Below, piece by piece: positions 7,011 to 13,925 of a stretch of 17,073 nt of DNA; the first letter of the stretch is position 1, and each line of letters starts with the position of its first letter. The notes under the pieces are model-generated. The model was given only the letters and a program-made list of their open reading frames with translations, made no database searches and was not told the DNA's origin. Both the position numbers and the translations under genes were made by a program. The stretch covers positions 1 through 17,073 of the forward strand of contig JAUWXJ010000025.1 in assembly GCA_030616425.1 (NCBI GenBank), in the 5' to 3' direction. The DNA is from Desulfobacterales bacterium. GTDB lineage: Bacteria > Desulfobacterota > Desulfobacteria > Desulfobacterales > C00003060.

Positions 7011-7223
7011 ATGAACAAACGGTCTTTTCTTGCAGCAGCATCCCTGTACATGCTCATCCTTTGTGTTCTTTGTGTTGGAGCGGCAGGTTCGGCCTCAGCG
7101 CATTTTGGGATGGTTATCCCATCAGACCAGATGGTGATGGGGGATGAGGAAAAAGAGATCACAATTGAGCTCAGGTTCTGGCACTCTTTGCAAGGAGACC
7201 AAAAAGCAAGGAATGAGAGATGA
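7011..7223 (+). pseudogene. truncated DUF4198-like periplasmic protein (first gene of the Co/Ni ECF cluster)
   Basis: A 70-residue frame with a signal peptide (hydrophobic 9-23, then ASAHFGMVIPS at 28-38). The AHFGMVIPSD start of the mature protein and the LRFWHSLQGD segment match, from memory, the N-terminus of DUF4198 proteins found beside CbiM/NikM-Q-O transporters. Those proteins are roughly 250 residues long, so about three quarters is missing. The last residues, QKARNER, are unlike the family, and the stop overlaps the cbiQ start (ATGA). This fits an internal deletion that joined the 5' part of this gene to the 3' end of another one. The signal peptide, start and ribosome site (AGGGGGG before the ATG) are intact. 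It may still be translated and couple cbiQ translation. Confidence 0.65.
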
Positions 7224-7978
7224 TTGAGGAGAAATTTGCAGCCGGTGATTCTTTGGCGCACCGTCTCGATCCCAGGGTCAAGATTATTCTGGCCACCCTT
7301 TTTTCCATTACTGTAGCCGTCTCTGGCCGGTTCCTGGCCCTTTTGCCGGCCCTTGTGATCGGGTTTATCCTTGTACTGGTGACCGGAGTTCCAATTAAAA
7401 GGCTCCTCCGGGGCCTAATGCCGGTTAATCTGCTTATAATTTTCTTGTGGTTTTTCCTACCCTTTACCTTTGGCGGCGAGCCCCTCTTCAGGGTGGGCCC
7501 TTTGGTTGCCACCCGTGAAGGTGTATGGCATGCAACTGAAATCACGATCAAATCTAACGCCATTATGGGTGTGTTGATTGCACTGGTTGCCTCAACCCCT
7601 GTGTTCACCCTGGGGCATGCAATGCATCAACTGCGGATCCCGAGCAAGATCGTACACCTGTTTTTCTTCACTTACCGTTATATTCACGTGATAAACCGCG
7701 AGTATCTGCGGTTGGTGAATGCCGTGAAGGTTCGGGGATTCCGGCCGGGGACCAATATTCACACGTACAGGACTCTTGCCTATTTGTTAGGGATGCTTTT
7801 TGTCAAGAGCCATGAGCGGGCGGAAAGGGTTTACAATGCCATGCTGTGCAGGGGGTTCAGGGGAAGGCTTTACAGCCTGAAGCGGTTTTCTCTCAAGTCT
7901 ATCGACTACGTCTCCCTGATCTTGATGCTGGCAATTATCCTTGGGTTGGCGGTATTGGAGTGGACAAGAATAGCCTGA
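7220..7978 (+). CDS. cbiQ: energy-coupling factor transporter transmembrane subunit CbiQ/EcfT
   Basis: A 252-residue inner-membrane T component of a group I ECF transporter for cobalt or nickel; it couples the ATPase to the substrate-binding M component. There are several hydrophobic segments (about 22-38, 40-57, 68-82, 113-131, 145-158, 185-197 and 230-247). The two arginine signatures that contact the ATPase are present: AVKVRG (168-173) and AMLCRG (207-212). The start overlaps the truncated upstream frame by 4 nt and has AAGGA at a 7-nt spacing. The stop overlaps the cbiO start by one base (TGATG). Length and motifs are complete. The unusual point is that no cbiM/nikM gene precedes it in the window. 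Confidence 0.93.
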   Translation: MIEEKFAAGDSLAHRLDPRVKIILATLFSITVAVSGRFLALLPALVIGFILVLVTGVPIKRLLRGLMPVNLLIIFLWFFLPFTFGGEPLFRVGPLVATREGVWHATEITIKSNAIMGVLIALVASTPVFTLGHAMHQLRIPSKIVHLFFFTYRYIHVINREYLRLVNAVKVRGFRPGTNIHTYRTLAYLLGMLFVKSHERAERVYNAMLCRGFRGRLYSLKRFSLKSIDYVSLILMLAIILGLAVLEWTRIA

Positions 7979-8715
7979 TGATAAACCTTTCAGACATATC
8001 ATTTGCCTACCCGGGCGGTGGCGTCCCTGTACTCGATAAGGTCAACTTGGAACTACACCAAGGGGAGCGCGTGGGTCTGATCGGACCGAATGGGAGTGGC
8101 AAGACTACCCTGCTCCACATTATAATGGGGCTCCTGAAGCCATCCTCGGGGAATATCGAGATTTTTGGCAAAAACGTCAGGGAGGAGAAAGACTTTAGGG
8201 ATGTCCGCCAAAGGATTGGACTTCTCTTTCAGGATGCTGACGACCAGTTGTTTAATCCCACGGTCTTGGAGGACGTGGCCTTTGGCCCCCTGAACCTGGG
8301 AAAACCTCAAGATGAGGCCATGGAGATTGCCCAGAAGACATTGGAATTCCTCGGTCTGACCGGACTCGGGGAGAGGGTGACTTATAAGCTTTCCGGAGGA
8401 GAAAAAAGACTTGTTTCTTTTGCCACGGTTCTTGCCATGGAACCAGAGGTGCTGCTCCTGGACGAACCGACCACAGGTCTTGATGAAGCAACGGAAAAAA
8501 GGATTGTTGACATCCTGAAGGGCCTTGATTTTGCCTATATCTTTGTCTCTCATGACATCGACCTCCTGATGGAGACCACCCACCGTGTCGGCTATATGAT
8601 AGACGGGAAGGTTTCTATTGATGAGGAAGGGGTCCCGCATACCCACGTTCATGTCCACGAGCATGGCAGACATACCCACAAACACGCTCTCAGCTGGCCA
8701 CACAAAAAGGGTTAG
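7978..8715 (+). CDS. cbiO: ECF transporter ATP-binding protein CbiO with His-rich tail
   Basis: A 245-residue ABC ATPase that powers cobalt/nickel uptake with CbiQ. It has Walker A GPNGSGKT (36-43), Q-loop LLFQDADDQLF (82-92), signature LSGGEKR (138-144), Walker B VLLLDEP (158-164), D-loop TGLD (166-169) and switch His192 in VSHD. The C-terminal residues 221-242 contain nine histidines, mostly alternating (HTHVHVHEHGRHTHKH), a probable Ni/Co/Zn-binding tail. I chose the ATG at 7978, giving MINLSDISFAYPG, because the usual strand order begins there and it overlaps the cbiQ stop; the upstream extension of the frame lies inside cbiQ. The subunit has all catalytic motifs, so the ATPase itself appears intact. 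It ends 36 nt before the convergent methyltransferase gene. Confidence 0.95.
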   Translation: MINLSDISFAYPGGGVPVLDKVNLELHQGERVGLIGPNGSGKTTLLHIIMGLLKPSSGNIEIFGKNVREEKDFRDVRQRIGLLFQDADDQLFNPTVLEDVAFGPLNLGKPQDEAMEIAQKTLEFLGLTGLGERVTYKLSGGEKRLVSFATVLAMEPEVLLLDEPTTGLDEATEKRIVDILKGLDFAYIFVSHDIDLLMETTHRVGYMIDGKVSIDEEGVPHTHVHVHEHGRHTHKHALSWPHKKG

Positions 8716-8751
8716 GTTGTTTATCCTGCCTGTTTAGCGTGCCCTGCTGTA

Positions 8752-10143
8752 TTAAAGTGCTTTTTCGAGTCTTGCCACAGATTCCACATGGAAAGTATGA
8801 GGAAACATGTCAATCGGCTGGACTTCTGCAACGTGATAGTCTTCTGTGAGCACAGCAAGGTCTCGTGCGAGTGTGGTTGGATTACAGGAAAGATAAACGA
8901 TCCTGTTAGGGGATAGGCTGCGAACCATCTTTATCACATCTTTGTGCATGCCTACCCTCGGTGGATCGATGATCATCACATCAGGCCTGTCTGTGACATC
9001 CTTGAGCCCTTCCTTGATGTCATTGCATATAAACCGACAGTTTCGGATGCGATTTTTTTGGCAGTTTTTTTGTGCGTCCTGCACAGCCCTTTTTGAAATC
9101 TCAATCCCTATGATCTTGCTTGCACTACCAGACAAGAATATTGGGATCGTTCCGGTTCCGCTGTACAGATCGACTACTGTTTCCTTGCCTGTTAGGCCGG
9201 CGTAGGCCTTCACGGTCTCGAAGAGACGTGCAGCACCGGCAGTATTTGTTTGAAAAAAGGAATTGGCGGATATGTCAAACTCAAACCCTGCAATCTTGTC
9301 TGTGATGAAGGTGTCACCTGCAAGGTGTACCTCCCATTCTCCAACAGCGATCCCGGCCCTTCTTGTATTGACATTGTTAATCACAGAGGAGATGTTGTCA
9401 TACTTTTCGTACAGTAGATCGGCCAAGGGTTGAACCCAGCCCTTCTGTTCCTTTGATGTAATGATATTGACCATCCACTTATCATGGCTCAACGAGTGCC
9501 TGAGCATCAAGAATCGCCAGAACCCCTCATGGGACTTCAGACCATAAGGTGGTATGCCGCTTTCCCTAACATAGTGTCGCACATCATCCAGGATCTTGTT
9601 TCCTGTATCTGGGAGTAGCAGGCAGGCTTCAATGTCGAGGACCTTATCAAAAGTGCCCGGCACGTGAAGGCCTATGGCGAAGCCCTTTGGGACATCCTTC
9701 TTGGAGAGTTCCTCAGGCAGCAGCCACCTCCTGTCAGAAAAGGAAAATTCCATCTTGTTGCGATAGCCAAATATCTCCTTAGATGGCACAACAGAAAGCA
9801 CCCGAGTGCCTGTGAGTTGACCGATGTGTTCAAGTGATTCGACCACGTACTCTCTCTTAAAAAAAAGCTGCTTTTCGTAATCAAGGAATTGCCAGGTGCA
9901 TCCGCCGCAAAAACCAGAGTAGCGACACGGCGCCTCGACCCTGAAAGGGGATGGGGTGATTAGTTGAATAATCCGCGCTTCCGCGTGATTCTTTTTCTTT
10001 TTGAATACCTTGACCCGTACCTCATCACCAGGCACAGCGTTTTCCACAAATATGGCCAGGCCATTCACACGCCCAAGGCCCCTGCCGCCATAAATCGACT
10101 TTTCGACCTTAAATTCGAGATCCTGTCCTTTTCTCACAGTCAT
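8752..10143 (-). CDS. rlmD: 23S rRNA (uracil-5-)-methyltransferase, RlmD/RumA family
   Basis: SAM-dependent RNA m5U methyltransferase with an N-terminal TRAM domain, a 4Fe-4S site and a C-terminal Rossmann domain. Residue numbers here count from an upstream in-frame GTG at 10200. They show TRAM about 22-80, cluster cysteines Cys92, Cys98, Cys101 and Cys193, the SAM loop DLYSGTGTIPIFL (344-356), IDPPRVGMH (411-419), catalytic Cys439 in LSCNPTTLARDL, and base Glu473 near HVESV. I prefer the ATG at 10143, which gives 463 residues and starts the TRAM domain in the usual place. The GTG at 10200 has a good GGAG six nt upstream, but its first eight codons lie in a palindromic repeat arm. RlmD (U1939) and RlmC (U747)-type targets cannot be separated with certainty. 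Confidence 0.9.
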   Translation of the reverse strand: MTVRKGQDLEFKVEKSIYGGRGLGRVNGLAIFVENAVPGDEVRVKVFKKKKNHAEARIIQLITPSPFRVEAPCRYSGFCGGCTWQFLDYEKQLFFKREYVVESLEHIGQLTGTRVLSVVPSKEIFGYRNKMEFSFSDRRWLLPEELSKKDVPKGFAIGLHVPGTFDKVLDIEACLLLPDTGNKILDDVRHYVRESGIPPYGLKSHEGFWRFLMLRHSLSHDKWMVNIITSKEQKGWVQPLADLLYEKYDNISSVINNVNTRRAGIAVGEWEVHLAGDTFITDKIAGFEFDISANSFFQTNTAGAARLFETVKAYAGLTGKETVVDLYSGTGTIPIFLSGSASKIIGIEISKRAVQDAQKNCQKNRIRNCRFICNDIKEGLKDVTDRPDVMIIDPPRVGMHKDVIKMVRSLSPNRIVYLSCNPTTLARDLAVLTEDYHVAEVQPIDMFPHTFHVESVARLEKAL

Positions 10144-10175
10144 GGGGGTGCTTAATTCGTCGTAATAGTTCGCCA

Positions 10176-10288
10176 CACGGGGCAAGGAATATCCATTCAC
10201 GTAGGACTCCAGCCATTTCCACCGAGGATAACAGCATACCTGGTAAAGGCATTGGAGGCCGAAGTGAAGGGATATTCCTTGCCCCGTG
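10176..10288. repeat. 113-bp long imperfect palindrome between two minus-strand genes
   Basis: The outer arms 10176-10200 and 10264-10288 are inverted copies of 25 nt with one mismatch; the core is CACGGGGCAAGGAATATCC. Pairing continues inward imperfectly (7 of 10, then a gapped GCC-TTT-ACC block), so nearly the whole 113 bp can fold into one hairpin. It spans the gap between the ChaN-like gene and the methyltransferase and reaches into the possible N-terminal extension of the latter. It has the shape of a non-coding palindromic mobile element. No T-run follows either arm. Confidence 0.75.
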
Positions 10289-10293
10289 AACTG

Positions 10294-11583
10294 TTACAAA
10301 TTCGTCCTCTTGATCTGGACCTTCAATTCCATGAGCCTCCCCTGCCTATCAATCTTGAACAGAAAGGTCGAAGCCCCTTTTGATCCAGCAATGGCATTGT
10401 GAAGATCGGATAGACTGGATACAGGGTTTCCGTCAATAGCCACCAGGGTGTCCTGTGGCTTAATCCCTGCCTCTGCTGCAGGGCTTTTTGGCATGACGTC
10501 TACTATGAGCACGCCTTTTACATGCTCAAGGGTCTTGAGTCGAATTCCCACCACAGGTTTTCTTGGCGGACCTGGGTGCAGGCCGCTCCAGACTGCCAGC
10601 TTTTCTGTTGGTGTTACCCAGATATAGTCTGCTTCATCGCGGTCCACCTCTGTGCCGACGGCAAGTGGCATGACAGTTCGAAAAGAGGCGTTTGTACGCC
10701 TGAATGCACGGTACGGTATCCCGAACTTGTGGGCTATGTGGCCGTTTCCAGTGATCACTACCATCCGCTTATTATCCAATGCCCGCGAGATTGCCTCTGC
10801 CATAGAATCCTCCCAAACGCACTGGGCCTCATAGAAGAATTCAAATACGTCTATTTCATCAGATTCATGAGTGCCAAAGGCCGATTCAATATAACTTCTA
10901 TGTTTTTCCCTGGAGGTATCAATTTCCTGTGCAATTTGGTGGCGCTCATCATCTGAAAGGCCATCCAGTCCCACCCTGGCAACCTTCTCAACGATTGGGC
11001 GGGGAACATTGACGGCCACCACCTTCAACGACTCTTCCCTTATGAAATCGAGGATTGCACGGTAAAGGGCAAAATCGTGTTTCCACTTCTCTTCCCAGCC
11101 TATTTTATTCAGAAAGGTCTCCTCATCCAGTTGGCCTGCGCTCCATTTATCCAGCACATGCTGATCAGAGATTACAAACATCTCCATTCCTACCAACAGC
11201 GTGGGGTCTTTCTCATAGAGTGCCTTGAGCACCTTGAGTTGTATATCGTGGTGTGCCTGATTGCTATGCTTTTCCCCAACGTAAACAACCTGAACGCCTT
11301 CAAGGTCAGCCAAGAGTTCCTCAAAGGAAAGGACCCGGCCGGTTTCAGTACGAACAATGATCCCTGCTTCAAAACCTTCCGATATCCCTTTAATACGTGC
11401 TACACTTGGCATTTTCAGCTTCTGTATCACGGCGCAGGCCGACACATACACACATAAAAGGGTGCAAGCTATTGTTATTGATAAGCGTGCGCAAAGCCCC
11501 CTCTGCCGTGAAAAACAAGAGTGGTCTCGCAGGCTTACGAGTCTGACAACGAAGACGAACATCTTCCTATAACTTTTCAACAT
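10294..11583 (-). CDS. ChaN-family (DUF399) lipoprotein with C-terminal PDZ domain
   Basis: A 429-residue exported protein. After a basic N-terminus, a hydrophobic stretch (35-49) ends in the lipobox VSAC with Cys50, so lipid anchoring is likely. The 50 residues before the cysteine are long for a signal peptide, but no later start codon was found; AGGG lies 4 nt before the ATG. Residues about 90-320 match the ChaN-like haem-binding fold (VVYVGEKHSNQAHHDIQ at 99-115, LLVGMEMF at 129-136, DKWSAGQLDEETFLNKIGW at 145-163, MVVITGNGHIAHKFGIP). Residues about 345-425 are a PDZ domain (GVLIVDVMPKSPAAEAGIKP, then LVAIDGNPV). In Campylobacter ChaN binds haem; the role here, haem handling or a protease-like quality function, is open. 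It is followed by the palindrome and the methyltransferase gene. Confidence 0.85.
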   Translation of the reverse strand: MLKSYRKMFVFVVRLVSLRDHSCFSRQRGLCARLSITIACTLLCVYVSACAVIQKLKMPSVARIKGISEGFEAGIIVRTETGRVLSFEELLADLEGVQVVYVGEKHSNQAHHDIQLKVLKALYEKDPTLLVGMEMFVISDQHVLDKWSAGQLDEETFLNKIGWEEKWKHDFALYRAILDFIREESLKVVAVNVPRPIVEKVARVGLDGLSDDERHQIAQEIDTSREKHRSYIESAFGTHESDEIDVFEFFYEAQCVWEDSMAEAISRALDNKRMVVITGNGHIAHKFGIPYRAFRRTNASFRTVMPLAVGTEVDRDEADYIWVTPTEKLAVWSGLHPGPPRKPVVGIRLKTLEHVKGVLIVDVMPKSPAAEAGIKPQDTLVAIDGNPVSSLSDLHNAIAGSKGASTFLFKIDRQGRLMELKVQIKRTNL

Positions 11584-11653
11584 ACCGCCCTAGTTTCACT
11601 TTAGGTCTGTGCGTACTTGATTAATTGGCCGCTATTTAGGTAATATCTGTTGC

Positions 11654-11917
11654 ATGAAATTGAGTAAGAGCCCTACGTTTCGAAAGGTGGTCATACCCTG
11701 GTATGATTCCGACCTCTTTTGTCTTGTGATCTCAATCTTTTTCGCACTTGTCTTTTATTTTAGCACTGTAGGGATCAGCGTCGCTCTGGAACACGAGCAA
11801 TACCAGCGTTACTGCTGGGTACCCATCACGCTGATGTCCTTGAGCGGTATACCCCTTGTCACCAATCTTTTTCGCATATTGAGCCGTATGGTCAGTCGTT
11901 CCACTGAAGATGAATAA
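11654..11917 (+). CDS. small two-helix membrane protein of unknown function
   Basis: An 87-residue protein I cannot assign. It has a short basic N-terminus (FRKVVIPWYDSD at 9-20), a hydrophobic helix at about 21-43, a short polar loop rich in Glu, Gln and Tyr (45-54), a second hydrophobic helix at about 56-75, and a basic tail (RILSRMVSRS). The layout suggests a hairpin with both ends in the cytoplasm. It resembles, from memory, conserved hypothetical proteins of sulfate-reducing deltaproteobacteria. It is divergent from the ChaN-like gene across 70 bp. No Shine-Dalgarno sequence precedes the ATG. A loose promoter match (TTGATT at 11617, TAATAT at 11641) would give an almost leaderless transcript. 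Confidence 0.65.
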   Translation: MKLSKSPTFRKVVIPWYDSDLFCLVISIFFALVFYFSTVGISVALEHEQYQRYCWVPITLMSLSGIPLVTNLFRILSRMVSRSTEDE

Positions 11918-11942
11918 GGGTTTAGTCTTTTAACAAAAAGAA

Positions 11943-11971
11943 GGGCTAACCGCGCTGCTTGCGATTAGCCC
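11943..11971 (-). terminator. hairpin, probable intrinsic terminator of the minus-strand operon
   Basis: GGGCTAA/TTAGCCC (7 bp), a single mismatch, then CGC/GCG, around a 7-nt loop. On the minus strand it is followed by TTCTTTTTGTT. It lies about 480 nt beyond the response-regulator stop codon, so the operon's 3' tail would be long. On the plus strand it is followed by AGGAGG, not a T-run. Confidence 0.5.
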
Positions 11972-11985
11972 CAGGAGGAAAGCCG

Positions 11986-12053
11986 ATGAAGAAATTTCTT
12001 CACAGCTTTTGTTTATTTTCCTCGCAATAATGATGCCAAGCTGTGAGGTTTGA
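11986..12053 (+). pseudogene. possible frameshifted mini-lipoprotein
   Basis: An AGGAGG at 7-nt spacing precedes an ATG at 11986 that encodes MKKFLHSFCLFSSQ and then stops at 12030. A single-base shift near 12018 would continue as FLAIMMPSCEV to a TGA at 12053, giving a typical lipoprotein signal with a PSC lipobox but almost no mature protein. An 11-bp stem overlaps the same bases, so RNA structure may be the real constraint. Evidence is the ribosome site and the peptide pattern only. Confidence 0.2.
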
Positions 12054-12216
12054 GTGAATATTTTGTTCCCTGTGGTTTTTTATGAGAGGGGCAAGCGGCT
12101 AACGGCCTGTTTTTTTTATAGATACCACATTGCAAAATTCGTGACGGTCTGAGATAATTGGATTAAAATCGCTTTGGTTAGCCGCTATTTTTTCCCTGAA
12201 TACTGATCAATTCGTA

Positions 12217-12356
12217 CAAATTTTTATACGAGGTGAGGCAAAAAAGGCTTTAACCGGCTGATAACACATAGAATTCTGCTAGGTGCCAACTTTTTATACA
12301 AGGAGGGCTGAAGCTCTATTTAACCGGCTGATATCACTGCTGATAAGTCGGGGTGT
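12217..12356. repeat. two tandem 70-nt degenerate direct repeats
   Basis: Copies are 12217-12286 and 12287-12356, exactly 70 nt each, with 44 of 70 identical positions without gaps. Identity concentrates in two blocks: CAA(A/C)TTTTTATAC(G/A)AGG at the start and TTTAACCGGCTGATA(A/T)CAC in the middle (18 of 19 positions). The head of a third copy (CAACTTTT) begins at 12357. No protein is encoded. Confidence 0.7.
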
Positions 12357-12454
12357 CAACTTTTCGAACATCCTGTTTAGCGTCCCTCTCTCCACCACCT
12401 AAGAGATGTTTTACGATAACGGCATGGGCACCATGAACTGAACCATTTGCGGGG

Positions 12455-13813
12455 CTACAAAAGATTGTGTTTTTTTAGCCGATACTGCAGGTTGGCACGG
12501 GCAATGCCAAGGAGTTTGGCTGCCTGAGACTGCACATTATTCGACAGGGAAAGGGCCTTCTTAATCAGTCTCTTTTCTATGGCATCGAGTGTTTCAGGAA
12601 GATTAGATAACTTTTCCCAGTCTATCGGGGTTTCAAGATCTGAAAAACTCACCAAATCCTTGGGCAGATCCTCGAGGGTGATCTCGCTACCCTTGCTTAA
12701 AAGGACCGCCCTTTCAATGGCATTCTCCAACTCCCTGACATTGCCGGGCCAGCGATGGTTACACAAAAAACGCATGGCTTCAGGGGTGAAGGTTATTTCT
12801 CCTTTGTTCGATTCCTCGGCAGATTTTCTTGCAAAATGAGTTGCCAATAGGGGGATGTCCTCTGAGCGCTCCCTCACAGGCTGCAGTTTAATGTGGACTA
12901 CATTTAGCCGGAAATAGAGGTCTTCTCTGAAATGGTGCTGCTCCGCCTCTGCCTTCAGGTCTCTGTTTGTGGCTGTGATCAAGCGCACGTCGACATCGAT
13001 CGTTCTAGTCCCACCTACCCGCTCAAATCTCATCTCTTCTAGGATCCGCAGGAGCTTTACTTGGAGAGAGATCGGCATCTCGCCGATCTCATCCAAAAAG
13101 AGAGTCCCGCCATCTGCCAGCTCGAACCGGCCCTTTCTCATGGCAATCGCCCCTGTGAACGCCCCTTTTTCGTGACCGAAGAGCTCACTTTCCAGGAGGG
13201 TCTCGGTGAGGGCTGCGCAACTGACCGCAACAAAGGGTTTGTTGCGGCGAGGACTATTAAAGTGGATCGCCTTTGCAATCAACTCCTTGCCGGTGCCGCT
13301 CTCACCTGTGATCAGCACCGTGGCCTTGGTATGTGCTATCTTCTTGATCATGTCGAATACGGCCTGCATGGGCTTGCTTTTGCCGATAATGTTGCCAAAA
13401 TGGTATCGGTCTTCCAGGGCCTCGACAAGCCGCCGATTTTCTTTCAAGACCGTGTATGTACTAACCGCTTTGCTGATGATCTGCTTGAGTGTTTCATTCT
13501 GAAAGGGCTTCAGAACAAAATTGAACGCGCCGAGTTGCATGGCCTCAACTGCCTTTTCCACTGTTCCGTAAGCTGTCATCATAACGACCGGTAGGTCGGG
13601 GTCCCTATCCTTGATTCGCTTGAGAAGTTCTATGCCATCCATGGTTGGCATCTTCATGTCCGTGAGCACCAGATCAAGGTCGGCGGTCTCAACGATTTCA
13701 AGGGCGTGTTCGGCACTATCGGCTGTGAGTGCTTCATAACCCTCTCCTGAGAGGAAGGCGCTCAGAACTACAAGATAATTTTTTTCATCATCTACAATAA
13801 GGATCGTTTCCAT
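12455..13813 (-). CDS. sigma54-dependent response regulator (NtrC/AtoC/ZraR type)
   Basis: A 452-residue activator with the three usual domains. The receiver (1-120) has Asp8/Asp9, phospho-acceptor Asp52 in TDMKMP, Thr80 and Lys102. The AAA+ domain (about 139-370) has Walker A GESGTGKE (170-177), the sigma54-contacting GAFTGA loop (217-222), Walker B LFLDEIGE (238-245) and RWPGNVRELENA (354-365). A Fis-type helix-turn-helix lies at about 424-449 (QSQAAKLLGIARANLQYRLKK). AGGGA precedes the ATG at a proper distance. It is the last gene of the operon, 112 nt after the histidine kinase, its likely partner. Targets are not evident in the window; no clear TGGCAC-N5-TTGC site was found next to it. 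Confidence 0.95.
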   Translation of the reverse strand: METILIVDDEKNYLVVLSAFLSGEGYEALTADSAEHALEIVETADLDLVLTDMKMPTMDGIELLKRIKDRDPDLPVVMMTAYGTVEKAVEAMQLGAFNFVLKPFQNETLKQIISKAVSTYTVLKENRRLVEALEDRYHFGNIIGKSKPMQAVFDMIKKIAHTKATVLITGESGTGKELIAKAIHFNSPRRNKPFVAVSCAALTETLLESELFGHEKGAFTGAIAMRKGRFELADGGTLFLDEIGEMPISLQVKLLRILEEMRFERVGGTRTIDVDVRLITATNRDLKAEAEQHHFREDLYFRLNVVHIKLQPVRERSEDIPLLATHFARKSAEESNKGEITFTPEAMRFLCNHRWPGNVRELENAIERAVLLSKGSEITLEDLPKDLVSFSDLETPIDWEKLSNLPETLDAIEKRLIKKALSLSNNVQSQAAKLLGIARANLQYRLKKHNLL

Positions 13814-13925
13814 TGCCGTGTCCCTGTCAGTTATCAGTTATTGAAGCTCCCTGTCTGACTAAGGCGGACCTCAGACGGACGAGGAATGCACTCGCTTTCG
13901 CGGTTCAACCCACGGTTTAAGGTTC

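Larger units (their letters stand above)
11918..12454. other. 537-bp region without a convincing gene, rich in stem-loops and repeats
   Basis: The longer possible frames here are short and unlike known proteins. Visible structure, left to right: a hairpin at 11943-11971; an AGGAGG at 11973-11978 with a mini-frame; an 11-bp inverted repeat at 11998-12008/12038-12048; an interrupted inverted repeat at 12056-12075/12125-12140; a perfect 10-bp inverted repeat (AGCGGCTAAC at 12094-12103, GTTAGCCGCT at 12177-12186); and two 70-nt direct repeats at 12217-12356. It separates the plus-strand membrane-protein gene from the end of the minus-strand two-component operon. Confidence 0.7.

Noticed and set aside
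8053..8703. Open minus-strand frame of 216 codons opposite cbiO
   Set aside because: cbiO has all ABC ATPase motifs on the plus strand; the antisense product has no recognisable pattern.
8729..8740. 12-nt CCTGTTTAGCGT also present at 12372-12383
   Set aside because: Too short, with unrelated flanks; probably chance.
12094..12186. Integron attC-like site (AAC...GTT inverted ends about 90 bp apart)
   Set aside because: The ends do not fit RYYYAAC/GTTRRRY, and no integrase or gene cassette is visible.
12287..12303. Resemblance of CAACTTTTTATACAAGG to a lambda-type att core
   Set aside because: No integrase, tRNA or prophage gene is nearby, and the sequence is part of a 70-nt repeat pair.
12423..12435. 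Short hairpin CATGG-GCA-CCATG as terminator of the response-regulator gene
   Set aside because: Only 5 bp and no following T-run on either strand.
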